Shown one piece after another: positions 33,753 through 43,222 of a stretch of 64,000 nt of DNA. Origin of the DNA: Acidobacteriaceae bacterium KBS 83. Lineage in GTDB: Bacteria > Acidobacteriota > Terriglobia > Terriglobales > Acidobacteriaceae. The DNA lies in NCBI GenBank assembly GCA_000381585.1, contig KB906733.1, positions 511,378 to 575,377 on the forward strand, in the 5' to 3' direction. Position numbers and translations under genes: made by a program. Every line of letters begins with the position of its first letter. The first letter of the stretch is position 1. The notes below the pieces were generated by a model. It did not search any database. It worked only from the letters and a program-made list of their open reading frames with translations, and was not told where the DNA came from.

Positions 33753-36392
33753 TTACTGGATTTCGACTACAGGCGCGGCCAAGGTTCCGCTCATCGAGGT
33801 GCTGTTTCCTTGCGTGGTCGCGGTGGTGGCGGCGGTCTCGGTCCGGGTGGTGTCTCTTGGTGGAGTGGCGACCTGGAGATCGAGCGAACGGTCGCTGCCG
33901 ATGGTGCCGCTGACTATGGCGGTAGTGGTACTGCTGGTGACTTCGCTGCTGGTGATGGCGATAGCGCCCTTCGCGACTTTGCCGTTGCCGGTCCAGCGAT
34001 CGAAGCGGCGCAAGGGGGTTGCGGCGAGTTGGGGCAGCGCGCCGCCAGTCCAGTTCCAATGCAGCGTGCCTTTGGCGGAGTTGCTGAGATCGGAGGCGGT
34101 GGTGCCGCGCATGGCGAGATCGCTCGAGAGGTCGATGGTGCCGGGGCCCCAGTGCTCCTTGAGCAGCTGCGCGAGCTCGGGAGCGCTTGCGCGCCGGAGT
34201 TGCACGGCTGCGTCGTAGCGGAGGGTAGAGGCGAGATCGACGGCACCCGTGGCGTGAAGTGAGCCACCGAGCGTCCGGCCATCGAGCGAGCGCACTTCGA
34301 GATCGCCGTCGCGCAGGGTGAGATCGGCGGAGGCATTGGCGATCTCGAGCTGACCGAGCCCGAGGCGGGCGACGTGGATGGTGCCCTCGAGCAGCGGCCA
34401 ATCCTGGCTACGGGAGCGGACGCGATTGATGAACTCCTGCACTACGCCTTCGTCTTCGCCGCGCAGCGAGGCGGAGAGCGTGCCGAAATTGACATTTTGG
34501 GCGGCGAGATCGAATTCACGCTCACAGGGGGCGGGGCAGGGAAACGGAATGTGCAGGCTGCCGGTGAAGTGTGTGGTGCCGAGAGTAGCGGTGACGCCAT
34601 TCCAACGCAGGTCAGTGGGTGAGATTGCCGCCGTGGCGGTGACGATATGGACCGGCTCGGCCAGATATGAGGGCTGGAAGTCGGCGTTGTGCAGGGCGAT
34701 GGAGCCGGTGACGGCGGAGAACGCTGCGATCTGGTCGGCTGTGGTAAGGGAATTGGAGAGAGGATTCGCGAGCGGGAGCAGCCAGTCACCCTGCAGGGTG
34801 AGGTTGTAGTCTGCGGTGCCGTTGCCCTGCAGGCCCTGAAAGGCGGTGGGCACGACGCTGAATGCGTGCGCGAGCGGAAGCAGTTGCTGGAGCAGCGCAG
34901 TGCCGGTGTAGTGGAGTTGATAGCCTTGGCGGGTGAGGCGCGCGGTGGCGACGAGCGGCTGAGGTCCGCCGAGGTCGATGTGCGCCGGTTCGAGGACGAG
35001 GGCTACCGGTTGCGCCGGCAGTGTCGCGGTTTGCACAGCGAAGCGCAGGTCGGGCAGGGGCTGCTGAATGCCGTTGCTACGGACGAGAAGATCGCTGGCA
35101 AGAAGTGCGCCCCCGGCAATGGTGCGGGCGGCGGCCGTCTTGTGTGGGCCGGCGGGGAGCGGCTGCCGGGTGTAGGTGAGTTCGCCGTCGATAAGACCAG
35201 TTAGGGTCATGTCCGTGTTAAGGCGCCCACGGGTATGGCGCAGCAGGTCGAGCACCTCGTCGGCGGGAATATGGGTAGCGACGAGCTTGAGATCGGGCTG
35301 GGGCTCGTTGGCTTGAATCTGCTGCACGGTCCCACTGATGTGGAGATTACCGGCCCCGACGGGGGAGAGGCAGTGGAGCGCGTCAACAGATCCGAGGGCA
35401 TGGCGATACGTCGCAGTGCATGTGACGTGAAGACTGAGGGGACGGGACGGCTCAAAGGTCTCGCGGTGGAAGTCGTCTGCTGCGGCAATGAGGCGAATGC
35501 CGAGCGCATTGGGCACGCCCGTGATGTGGGCGGTCACGCTGGTATCGCCGCGCCAGCCGAGGTCACGGGCGACGAGCATGCGGGAGACCTGGCCGAGGGG
35601 AGCGCCGCGCCATTCCGCCTGCAGATTGAGAGGCAATTCGTTTGCCGAGGAGGCGAGATCGACGCTGCCGCTTACCTTTACCTGGCCGGTGTCGGCGAGT
35701 GAGAGATTGATGTCAGTGCGGATGGGCTGCGCAGCGAAGCGGAGCTGCCACTGATGGGGATTTTCAAGCCAGATTGATACGTCGGCATTGAGGAAGGAGA
35801 AGGGAAGCTTCTCATTGCCGTACTTGAAATTGATGCGAGCGTTGGTGGCCTCGATGTAGGGAAAGCGGTTCTGGCCGCGGACCATGGCGAGGCCGGTAGG
35901 CGCCTGCTGCGAGCGCGAGGCCTGCAGAAGCACGGAGGCGAAGTTCCACTGGCCGTCAGGAGCGCGCTCGAGGTTGAGGCTGGGCTCGTCGAGGGAGATG
36001 CGGGCGATCTCGAGCCGGCCGCGCCAAAGAGACATGATGCGAAAGGCCGCGGTGACGCTGGAGCATTGAAGAATGGGCTCGGCGCTGTAGCCGGCGGTGG
36101 AGTCGACGACGAAATTGGCAATCTGCACTCCGGGGCGGGGCAGCAGTATGAGCGTGATGCCGGAGACTTCGACGGGATGTCCGAGCGAGGCCGCGAGCGA
36201 GGCGGAGATGCGGTGCTGATAGCGGCTGATATTGATGAGCGGCGGCAGCACCAGGGCCGCGACCACGAGCAGAATGAGGGCGATCGCGAGCACCAGATGC
36301 CGGCGATGACGGTGACGCGCGGGTGCAGTTTTAGAATCCGAGGCCGGATTCCATTCCGGATCTGCTGCCTCGAGGATGGGTTTGAGGCGCAT
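33753..36392 (-). CDS. AsmA-family protein
   Basis: 879 aa. One N-terminal membrane helix (LVLAIALILLVVAALVLPPL, ~33-52), then the AsmA hallmark region INISRYQHRISASLAASLGH, VEVSGITLILLPRPGVQIAN and a long beta-rich periplasmic portion with AsmA C-terminal repeats (LDLASTLRYDAAVQL type). These proteins bridge the inner and outer membranes and affect lipid transport or outer-membrane biogenesis. It lies 2 bp after lepB2 in the rnc-lepB-lepB-asmA cluster. The C-terminal end (VVEIQ) is intact. Confidence 0.85.
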   Translation of the reverse strand: MRLKPILEAADPEWNPASDSKTAPARHRHRRHLVLAIALILLVVAALVLPPLINISRYQHRISASLAASLGHPVEVSGITLILLPRPGVQIANFVVDSTAGYSAEPILQCSSVTAAFRIMSLWRGRLEIARISLDEPSLNLERAPDGQWNFASVLLQASRSQQAPTGLAMVRGQNRFPYIEATNARINFKYGNEKLPFSFLNADVSIWLENPHQWQLRFAAQPIRTDINLSLADTGQVKVSGSVDLASSANELPLNLQAEWRGAPLGQVSRMLVARDLGWRGDTSVTAHITGVPNALGIRLIAAADDFHRETFEPSRPLSLHVTCTATYRHALGSVDALHCLSPVGAGNLHISGTVQQIQANEPQPDLKLVATHIPADEVLDLLRHTRGRLNTDMTLTGLIDGELTYTRQPLPAGPHKTAAARTIAGGALLASDLLVRSNGIQQPLPDLRFAVQTATLPAQPVALVLEPAHIDLGGPQPLVATARLTRQGYQLHYTGTALLQQLLPLAHAFSVVPTAFQGLQGNGTADYNLTLQGDWLLPLANPLSNSLTTADQIAAFSAVTGSIALHNADFQPSYLAEPVHIVTATAAISPTDLRWNGVTATLGTTHFTGSLHIPFPCPAPCEREFDLAAQNVNFGTLSASLRGEDEGVVQEFINRVRSRSQDWPLLEGTIHVARLGLGQLEIANASADLTLRDGDLEVRSLDGRTLGGSLHATGAVDLASTLRYDAAVQLRRASAPELAQLLKEHWGPGTIDLSSDLAMRGTTASDLSNSAKGTLHWNWTGGALPQLAATPLRRFDRWTGNGKVAKGAIAITSSEVTSSTTTAIVSGTIGSDRSLDLQVATPPRDTTRTETAATTATTQGNSTSMSGTLAAPVVEIQ

Positions 36393-36394
36393 AC

Positions 36395-37207
36395 TCAGCG
36401 CACCATGTGGAGGGTCCTGCGCCAGCGCGTCTGATCGAAGAAGTGCACGAGCACGTGGCCGAATTGCTGCATGCGATCGCCCATGCCGGTGCGATCTTCG
36501 TCCTCCTCGGGCGTGATAAAGGACCAGTAAACGAAGAGTGGGCGGCCGACGATGTTTTCACGCGGCACAAAGCCCCAGTAGCGGCCATCGAGGCTGTCCA
36601 GCCTGTTGTCGCCCATGGCGAAGTAGTTGCCGGGCGGAACGACGAGATCGCCGTTCTGGATGTGATTGGGCAGATCGTTTTCCCAGGTGGGAGTGACTCC
36701 TTGTCCATCCGTGCTGGGCACGTTGGGGAATTCGTCGCGATAGGGGCGGTAGTTGCTGTAGTCGGGATGCCCGGCCTGCGGCTCATCCTGCCGCTTTCCG
36801 TTGAGATAGACGTAGCCCTCGTGGAGATGCAGACGGTCGCCGGGAATGCCGATGACGCGCTTGACCAGGAACATGTCCGGCTCACCCGGCTTGAGGAAGA
36901 CGATGATGTCTCCGCGCTGCACGGTGCGATAGCGGACGAAGGGCGCCCAGTGCGCGGGCGGAGCGAGATTGGTGCGATCGACTAGGACGTGATCGCCGAT
37001 GAGCAGCGTCTTCTCCATGGAGCCGGAGGGGATGACGAAGTTCTGGAAGATGAAGGTAAGGATGAAGAGGCCAACGACAATGACGGTGCAGTAGGATGCC
37101 AGGGCCTCGAGCGGAGTTTCGTCATGCCGGGGAGCGCTGGCTCGCGTTTCCTGCTGCGGTGTGGCATCCGCGGTTACGGTGGGAGGATTGGTTGTCGTTT
37201 CGGCCAT
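36395..37207 (-). CDS. lepB: Signal peptidase I (second paralogue)
   Basis: 270 aa. The N-terminal tail is followed by a single membrane segment (LASYCTVIVVGLFILTFIFQ) and the catalytic Ser in VIPSGSMEKTLLIGDH. The general base Lys is in FLVKRVIGIPGD; box E is GDNRLDSLDGRYWGFVP. It removes signal peptides of secreted proteins on the outer face of the inner membrane. A nearly identical layout occurs in the gene just upstream (37 bp away), so this is a tandem duplication with divergence, possibly with different substrate ranges. Confidence 0.92.
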   Translation of the reverse strand: MAETTTNPPTVTADATPQQETRASAPRHDETPLEALASYCTVIVVGLFILTFIFQNFVIPSGSMEKTLLIGDHVLVDRTNLAPPAHWAPFVRYRTVQRGDIIVFLKPGEPDMFLVKRVIGIPGDRLHLHEGYVYLNGKRQDEPQAGHPDYSNYRPYRDEFPNVPSTDGQGVTPTWENDLPNHIQNGDLVVPPGNYFAMGDNRLDSLDGRYWGFVPRENIVGRPLFVYWSFITPEEDEDRTGMGDRMQQFGHVLVHFFDQTRWRRTLHMVR

Positions 37208-37243
37208 CAGTTTCTTTGCGATTTCGAATGCGATCGGTCCCGC

Positions 37244-38041
37244 TCAGTGGACGGTACGCAGGATGCGGTCCCACCGCGCGAAGTCGACCCATCGATCCCC
37301 AACGCTGTTGCCGAGTCTATCACTCGGCAGCGGGAGGGTATCGGTCGCGGAGGGCTCGCGCACGGAAAAGTAGATAACGAGCGGGGTGCCTTCGATGTTT
37401 TGACGCGGGACGAAGCCCCAGTAGCGGCTGTCGCGGCTGTGGTTGCGATTGTCGCCGAGGACGAAGTAACTCTGTGTCGGCACGCGCAGATGAGCATTCT
37501 CGACCAGGCCGTGCATCTGCTCGCGCCAGTGTGGATCGACCGCAGGATCGTCGGTGGTGTAGCGCGGAAACTGGTCACGGTACTCGTCACTGTCCGCGCG
37601 CTCGAAGACGTCGTACGGCTCTGCCTGCGGCGTGTTGTTGACGACCGCAACGCCTTTTTCAAGCGTCACTTCATCGCGGGGCACACCGATGACGCGCTTG
37701 ACGACATGCTCCTCGGAGTCAAGCGGAAAGTGGAAGACAACGATGTCGTGCCGCGCGATGTTGCGATAGGGCAGTAGCCAATTCCAGATGCCCGGCGGCG
37801 CAAATGCCACCTTGTCTACAAGGAGGAAATCGCCGACGAGCAGCGTGCGTTCCATGCTCTCCGAGGGGATGCGGAATGGCTGCGCGAGGAAGCCGATGAT
37901 GAAGAGCGCAACTACGATGACGATGAGGGTGGAACGCACGGTGTCGAGCAGGTGCGGCATGACGAAATGGATGTGGCGGTGAATGGGACGGGGGCGCGCG
38001 GAGGCAGAGACCGCGGGCGATGCTGGCGCAGGTACGCTCAA
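37244..38041 (-). CDS. lepB: Signal peptidase I (first paralogue)
   Basis: 265 aa. Membrane segment VRSTLIVIVVALFIIGFLAQ precedes catalytic Ser in RIPSESMERTLLVGDFLLVD. Lys is in HVVKRVIGVPRD; box E is GDNRNHSRDSRYWGFVP. Same reaction as its neighbour. Its start overlaps the rnc stop by 4 bp, and the catalytic Ser neighbourhood is close to but distinct from the other copy (SESM against SGSM). Confidence 0.92.
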   Translation of the reverse strand: MSVPAPASPAVSASARPRPIHRHIHFVMPHLLDTVRSTLIVIVVALFIIGFLAQPFRIPSESMERTLLVGDFLLVDKVAFAPPGIWNWLLPYRNIARHDIVVFHFPLDSEEHVVKRVIGVPRDEVTLEKGVAVVNNTPQAEPYDVFERADSDEYRDQFPRYTTDDPAVDPHWREQMHGLVENAHLRVPTQSYFVLGDNRNHSRDSRYWGFVPRQNIEGTPLVIYFSVREPSATDTLPLPSDRLGNSVGDRWVDFARWDRILRTVH

Positions 38042-38835
38042 GCGATAACACTCTTGGACGGAGTGGAGGATGTTGGCTGTTCCTCGATCTGCGACGTGGA
38101 TTGTTCGTTCAGTTGCTCGAAGGCTACCCGCGCGGCCTCCTGCTCGGCGCGCTTCTTGGTCGTTCCTGTTCCCTGGGCGATGACCGGGGGGACTTCAGGC
38201 GAGGCAGGAATGACGACTTCGACGAGGAAGCGCTTGCGGTGGTCCGGACCGCTCTCCGCTTTGACTTCGTACTCCGGAGGGGCGGCTCCTTTGGCCTGCA
38301 GCATCTCCTGTAATGCGGACTTGTGATCTCCCATGCTGTCTCCGCGACCGAGGCCCTGGTAGAGGCGCTGGGCAGTCGGATCGATCACGGTACGCTGGAC
38401 GAAAGCGCGCGCGCCTTCGAGTCCCGCATCGAGATAGAGTGCAGCGATCACAGCTTCGAAGCTGTTGGCAAGCAGCACCGTCTTACGGCGACCGCCATTG
38501 CGCTCTTCTCCGCGGCCGAGACGGAGGTGGACACCGAGATGGAGCGACTCTGCGACATTGCCAAGATGCCTGCGGCTGACCAGCGCGGCACGCAGACGGG
38601 TGAGATCGCCTTCCTCAAGATCGGGAAAGGATTCGTAGAGCGACTGCGCGACGACGAGACCGAGAACTGCGTCGCCGAGGAACTCGAGCTTTTCGTTGTC
38701 GTGCGCGCCCTGGAGACCCTGTTCAAAGGCGAGCGAACTGTGTGTCACCGCGCGCTCAAGCAGGGCGCGATCGCGGAAGCGATGCTTCAGGGTCTGCTCA
38801 AGCGTTTCCAGCGTGCGCTGGACCATAGGGTGCAT
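38038..38835 (-). CDS. rnc: Ribonuclease III
   Basis: 265 aa from the ATG at 38835; GGGAG is only a few bases upstream, and the next in-frame ATG at 38826 with better spacing is an alternative. The catalytic domain has HSSLAFEQ, then NEKLEFLGDAVLGLVV (signature), and acidic Glu in LANSFEAVIAALYLD. The dsRBD follows: DHKSALQEMLQAKGAAPPEY and GTGTTKKRAEQEAARVAFEQL. It cleaves double-stranded RNA in rRNA and mRNA maturation. It heads the lepB-lepB-asmA cluster. Confidence 0.93.
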   Translation of the reverse strand: MHPMVQRTLETLEQTLKHRFRDRALLERAVTHSSLAFEQGLQGAHDNEKLEFLGDAVLGLVVAQSLYESFPDLEEGDLTRLRAALVSRRHLGNVAESLHLGVHLRLGRGEERNGGRRKTVLLANSFEAVIAALYLDAGLEGARAFVQRTVIDPTAQRLYQGLGRGDSMGDHKSALQEMLQAKGAAPPEYEVKAESGPDHRKRFLVEVVIPASPEVPPVIAQGTGTTKKRAEQEAARVAFEQLNEQSTSQIEEQPTSSTPSKSVIA

Positions 38836-38902
38836 GTCTCCCTGACACAAGCTTAGTCCGGAAGGGCGGACAGAGAAAATGGGGAAGTGGCGGGAATGTT
38901 GC

Positions 38903-40720
38903 TCAACGCTGCGGGGTAGTCGATGCAGGCGGAACGGGCGGCTGTGCAGGCTTCGAATTGGGTGGTGCGTCGGGCTTCTGCGCCGGCTGGCCGTCATCGT
39001 CGGAGTCGTCCTGCTGCGGGTGGACTCCGCCGGGGGGCCCGTAGGGCTCCTTCAAACCGCGCTCGGCGGCTTCCTTGGTATCGAGCTGGCCGTCGCGGGT
39101 GATGAGCGCCTCCTGGTATTGCGCAACTGCCTCGTCGCGGCTGTTCTCGAGGTCATCCATGCGGCCGAGATAGATGTGCGACCATGCGAGGAGTCGCGGA
39201 TCCTTGCCGAGGCGGATGGTTTCTTCGAAGTAGTGGCGCGCCTCCTCGACGTTGCGCTGCATGACGGCGCAGCGGGCGAGCAGGAAGTCGGCACGTGCGG
39301 TGTCGCCGCTGTGGCGGTCGAGCTCCTGATGGGCGAGCGCGGAGGCTCCGTTGACATCGCCCTGCATCAACTTCATCTCCGCGAGATCGAGACCATGAAG
39401 CTGGCGGGTGCTGCGATGCACCACGTCGCCTTCGTTCTGCTGTGAGAAGGTGACGTGTTTGGCGCGGCCGACCTCGGAGGGGACGTCCATGCCATAGACA
39501 ATTTCGCCGATGGTTTCCTTGAAGGACTGCGGCTCCTTCTCAAAGCCGACGAGCTTGTCATAGAAGTAGGCGGCGAGCACGTAGCCTTGTTCCATGTCTC
39601 GCTTTACGGCTGCCTGGCGCACGGCTTCGGCCTTCTGCTCGGTGGCGTGACGTTCGCGCTCGACCGTCGCGAACTCCGAGTGGGTAACGACCGCGGGCGT
39701 CTTGAAGGGTGCGACGCCGGTGTCCATCGTGCGCGCTTCAACAGCACGGATCATGCATTCGGTGACGAGCGAGACGATGTCGCTGCGAAAGGTGTATTCA
39801 AGCGGAGCTTCGCGGACCGTCTTAAGGAAGGGCAGGAGGCGGTCCATGGAGGAGGCGCGCGCGTAAAGCAGCGGCTCGAGCTCGAAGTGCAGATACGTGT
39901 GGCGGATCTCGTCCATGCGGACGGTGTTGTCGCGGGTGGGCGAGGTGACGACGACGTAATCCGTGCCGTAGACGCGCGCGTTGGTCTGGCCGGGATCGAG
40001 CAGGGGCTCGAGTACCACGGCGAAGCGGCTGCCGCTGGTGACATTCGCCGGCATCTTGAGGTAGGCATTGGTGCTGACGATCATCCTGGTCAGCGAGTCG
40101 TGCAGGCTGTTGACGATGGCGTCGTACTGGGGGCGCACGCTGATCCAGATGTAGTGCAGATCGATCTGGCGGGCGAATTTGCGCAGCAGGGGCAGGATCT
40201 CGACCACCTGGGTGGAGTCGGGCGGCATTTCGGTGAGGGGGACGCTGTTGGTGAACTCGGGCGGAGGCGTGACGTACAGGGCGAGCGATACGTATTGCGA
40301 GAGATTGTGGCTGGAGTCGGAGAGCTCGTGCTGGCGAATGTATGCGCAGAGCTGGTCACGGGTGTTCTGGGCTTCGGCAGAGGCCTGAATGGCCGCGTTG
40401 ACCTGATCGCGCACCTTTTGCCGGATGGGCACGGATTGATCGAGTCCGGCGTCGTACCCGCAGGCATTGAGGGCGACAGCGATGTAAAAGACGGCTTCGC
40501 TGGTCTGGAGGCTGATCTGCGGACCGGCGGGATCGATGAGCGCGGGCGGCTTCTGGATCTCGGGCTGGACAGGAGCGGTCGAGGAAGAGGAGGAGGATTG
40601 CTCCTCCGATGAGGACGAACTCTGGGCTTGCGAAGGGCTGGGCTGGAGGATGCCGGTAGCCAGAAGAGTGAGTGCGAGAAGCTGTGGCGCGAGCGCGCGG
40701 AGACTACGAGGAGACTGCAT
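38903..40720 (-). CDS. Secreted protein with TPR-like C-terminal repeats
   Basis: 605 aa. Signal peptide (LLALTLLATGILQPSPSQAQ) followed by a Ser/Glu-rich low-complexity stretch and a large helical body. Near the C-terminus, LDLAEMKLMQGDVNGASALA, LARCAVMQRNVEEARHYFEE and LAWSHIYLGRMDDLENSRDE form tetratricopeptide-type repeats. The tail is an acidic, Pro-rich segment (QQDDSDDDGQPAQKPDAPPN). It probably works in the periplasm as a scaffold or in protein quality control. I do not recognise the N-terminal domain. Same strand as the upstream propeller, sigma and anti-sigma genes. Confidence 0.65.
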   Translation of the reverse strand: MQSPRSLRALAPQLLALTLLATGILQPSPSQAQSSSSSEEQSSSSSSTAPVQPEIQKPPALIDPAGPQISLQTSEAVFYIAVALNACGYDAGLDQSVPIRQKVRDQVNAAIQASAEAQNTRDQLCAYIRQHELSDSSHNLSQYVSLALYVTPPPEFTNSVPLTEMPPDSTQVVEILPLLRKFARQIDLHYIWISVRPQYDAIVNSLHDSLTRMIVSTNAYLKMPANVTSGSRFAVVLEPLLDPGQTNARVYGTDYVVVTSPTRDNTVRMDEIRHTYLHFELEPLLYARASSMDRLLPFLKTVREAPLEYTFRSDIVSLVTECMIRAVEARTMDTGVAPFKTPAVVTHSEFATVERERHATEQKAEAVRQAAVKRDMEQGYVLAAYFYDKLVGFEKEPQSFKETIGEIVYGMDVPSEVGRAKHVTFSQQNEGDVVHRSTRQLHGLDLAEMKLMQGDVNGASALAHQELDRHSGDTARADFLLARCAVMQRNVEEARHYFEETIRLGKDPRLLAWSHIYLGRMDDLENSRDEAVAQYQEALITRDGQLDTKEAAERGLKEPYGPPGGVHPQQDDSDDDGQPAQKPDAPPNSKPAQPPVPPASTTPQR

Positions 40721-40786
40721 AGATAAAGGGTCTGGCGCTCAGTCTAGATCATTTTTGTCGCCGCTGTGTAGGAGGCGATAGGTGCC

Positions 40787-41788
40787 TCACCTGGCCCACG
40801 CCAGGCCGTCGGCGAAGTGGCCGGCGGTGATGAGGTTCTGGACCTTCCACTGGGAAATGTCGATGGCTGCTACTTTACCGCTGGTGTTGCAGGAGACGTA
40901 GGCGACTTTGCCGTCGGGGCGGATGAGGACCTCCTGCGGGGCGGCGGGGACGTCGATGTTGCGGACGACCTTCATGCTGGCCAGATCGACGACGGCGACC
41001 TGATTTGTGGGAGGCACGGCGACGAGGAGGAAGCGGCCATCCGGAGTGGGAGCAGTGCCGTAGCCAGTGCCAGGCAGGCGCACCCAGGACTTCACCTTGT
41101 TGGTCGCGGTGTCGATGACGGCGAGTTGCGGCTTGGTCTGGTCGGCGGTGAAGACCCAGCGGTCGTCGTTGGAGATGGAGATTCGCTGTGTTTCACGAGA
41201 AATCGGAATGATGGTGATCGTCCTTTTGCCGACCAGGTCCAGGACCGAGACCGTGCCGGGACCGACGTTGGCGGTGTAGCCGCGGCGTCCGTCATGGGAT
41301 ATGGCAAGCATGTGTGATTCAGGCTGGTGCGTGGGGACGGAGCCGACGATCTTGCGCGTCTTTGGATCGATGACGGTGACGGAGTTGCCGAGCTCGGTGG
41401 TGACGTAGAGGAGTTTGCGCGCGGGATCGTAGACGGGCTGATGGGGACGGACACCATGACCGAAGTCGATGTGATCGACGATCTCGCGTGACGCCAGGTC
41501 AATCAAGAGCATCTCGTGGCCATTGAGCCCCGGTTTGCCGACGCCAACGTTGCCGTAGATGGGCACGTAGGCGATGCGCCCATCGGGAGAGGAAGCGACC
41601 TCGTGGCCGTGCATGGTCGGCGTGCCCTCGGCGATGACGGCAATCTGCCTTGCGGAGACTGGATCGACGATGCTGAGGCTGGTGTCGCCCTGATTCACGA
41701 CGAGCAGAGACTGGGCGTGTGCGGTGCTTCCAAAACAGAAAGCAGAGGCGAGGAGACACAACGAAGACAGCTTTCGCATGGAAAGCAC
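40787..41788 (-). CDS. Secreted YncE-like beta-propeller protein
   Basis: 333 aa. Signal peptide (LCLLASAFCFGSTAHAQ) then about seven blades with VTVIDPKTRKIVGSVPTH, VSVLDLVGKRTITIIPI and VAVVDLASMKVVRNIDV repeats, as in YVTN/YncE propellers. Such proteins bind ligands or heme cofactors, or act as scaffolds in the periplasm. There is no catalytic motif. It lies 28 bp downstream of the anti-sigma gene on the same strand. Confidence 0.75.
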   Translation of the reverse strand: MLSMRKLSSLCLLASAFCFGSTAHAQSLLVVNQGDTSLSIVDPVSARQIAVIAEGTPTMHGHEVASSPDGRIAYVPIYGNVGVGKPGLNGHEMLLIDLASREIVDHIDFGHGVRPHQPVYDPARKLLYVTTELGNSVTVIDPKTRKIVGSVPTHQPESHMLAISHDGRRGYTANVGPGTVSVLDLVGKRTITIIPISRETQRISISNDDRWVFTADQTKPQLAVIDTATNKVKSWVRLPGTGYGTAPTPDGRFLLVAVPPTNQVAVVDLASMKVVRNIDVPAAPQEVLIRPDGKVAYVSCNTSGKVAAIDISQWKVQNLITAGHFADGLAWAR

Positions 41789-41816
41789 TATAGACGGTTA
41801 CCGGGCGAGTGAGGCG

Positions 41817-42494
41817 TCAGCCTTTGACGGAGATGCCGGAAAAGGACATCACCGTGGTGCCGCGAACCGGCTGGTCCCAGGAGCGGGCCGGGGAGAAGAC
41901 GGTGAAGAGCAGCAGGTTGTCGATGGACTGGCGGGCCCTTTCGTCGACCTGACCGGAGAGAACCTTATAGTCGTAGACGCGGCCGTGGCGGTCGACAAAG
42001 ACCTGGAGCACGATGGGGTTGTTGTGGTCGCCGATGTCGTCGGCGAGCTGGAAAGAGGAGTAGAGCAGGTGCGGTGCGGCGGAGATTTCGAGCGGCACAT
42101 CCCGTGCTTCGACCGGCTCGGGCGAGGTGAAGGTGCCGACGAGCATGGCTGCCGTACCGACGAGGAAGACAGCACTGGCAAAGCCAGCGGCGGCACGCAG
42201 CAGGAAAGGCTGGAAGGTGTTCTCCCAGCGGCTGCGGAAGCGGCCGAAGCGTTCACGCGTGGAATTGCGGCTCTCCTGTGAGATGGCGACGCGAAGGCGG
42301 AGCGCGAGATCCTCAGGCACTTTCGTGGGGCCCAGGGCCGAGACGAGCGTCTGACTTTTCCGCCATGCGGCGAATTCACCGGCGCAGTCGGCGCAGGATT
42401 CGAGATGGCCGGAGACCTCGAGCATGTGTGTGCCGGGGATGTCTCCGTCCAGATAACGGGAGAACTGTTGCTGGATGTGACTGCAGGCGCTCAT
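41817..42494 (-). CDS. Zinc-type anti-sigma factor with C-terminal TonB-C-like domain
   Basis: 225 aa. The N-terminal zinc anti-sigma motif reads HLESCADCAGE (H-x3-C-x2-C) with upstream CSHIQQQFSRYLDGD. A basic stretch leads to one membrane segment (LLRAAAGFASAVFLVGTAAML). The periplasmic C-terminal ~95 residues (PIVLQVFVDRHGRVYDYKVL, DNLLLFTVFSPA) resemble the TonB C-terminal fold. Its start overlaps the sigma-factor stop by 4 bp. It probably holds the partner sigma at the membrane and senses envelope signals through the extra domain. Confidence 0.8.
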   Translation of the reverse strand: MSACSHIQQQFSRYLDGDIPGTHMLEVSGHLESCADCAGEFAAWRKSQTLVSALGPTKVPEDLALRLRVAISQESRNSTRERFGRFRSRWENTFQPFLLRAAAGFASAVFLVGTAAMLVGTFTSPEPVEARDVPLEISAAPHLLYSSFQLADDIGDHNNPIVLQVFVDRHGRVYDYKVLSGQVDERARQSIDNLLLFTVFSPARSWDQPVRGTTVMSFSGISVKG

Positions 42495-43222
42495 TTTGCC
42501 TCCCTGAGCCCTGCCAGGGGGGCCCGGAATGTGGCGGTGGCTGAGCTATCGGAGGAAGAGGAAGACGACGTTGCCGAGGAGTGAACGAGTGGGGCGAGGC
42601 GCCCCTTCAAGTGAGCGCGGCCACGCATCAGGCGCGACTTGACGGTGCCGAGATGGATGCCAAGGATTTCGGCGATCTCTTCATAGCCAAAGCCCTCGAT
42701 GTCGCGCAGCACGACTACGGTCTGGAAGGGCTCGGGAACCTCGCGGACGGCGGCTTCAACCTGGTCGCGCAGCTCAGCGTGGGCGGCGAGGTCGAAGGGC
42801 GACTCCTGCCGGTCGATAAGCGTGTCTTTGAGATGAAAGGCCTCGCCATCCTGCCCGGCGAGCTCCTGCTCTATAGTGATCTCCCTGCGCTTGTGGCGGC
42901 ACCACCAGCGGCGCTGGTTGGAGGCTTCGTGCAGGGCGATGCGGTAGATCCAGGTGCGGAGGCTGGATTCGCCATGGAAGTTGGCGATGCCGCGGTAGAT
43001 CTTAATGAAGACGTCCTGGGTGATGTCGGCGGCTTCGCAGGGATCGGGAATGGTGCGCGCGATGAGCGAATAGAGCGGGCCGTGGTACTGGGCGATGAGC
43101 GAGGCGAAGGCCTCTTCCGAACCGGCTTTCAGCTCGGCGACGACGGAGGCTTCCTCGGGCCTGGCGGCCGATTGTGCTCCGAATACGTTGGCGAAATTTC
43201 CCAAGGCCGTACCTGCCTGCAT
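42491..43222 (-). CDS. ECF sigma factor (RpoE-like)
   Basis: 243 aa. Region 2: LIAQYHGPLYSLIARTIPDP, EAADITQDVFIKIYRGIANF and SLRTWIYRIALHEASNQRRW. Region 4: VPEPFQTVVVLRDIEGFGYE, EIAEILGIHLGTVKSRLMRG. The C-terminal ~30 residues after the helix-turn-helix form an unusual Ser-rich tail (SSATSSSSSSDSSATAT). It is translationally coupled to the anti-sigma gene. Target genes are not known; the secreted propeller and TPR genes downstream may be part of the regulon. Confidence 0.92.
   Translation of the reverse strand: MQAGTALGNFANVFGAQSAARPEEASVVAELKAGSEEAFASLIAQYHGPLYSLIARTIPDPCEAADITQDVFIKIYRGIANFHGESSLRTWIYRIALHEASNQRRWWCRHKRREITIEQELAGQDGEAFHLKDTLIDRQESPFDLAAHAELRDQVEAAVREVPEPFQTVVVLRDIEGFGYEEIAEILGIHLGTVKSRLMRGRAHLKGRLAPLVHSSATSSSSSSDSSATATFRAPLAGLREAK

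Noticed and set aside
39455-40612. Plus-strand open frame of 385 codons
   Set aside because: Antisense to the secreted TPR-like gene; composition is that of a GC-rich shadow frame and it has no motif or ribosome site.
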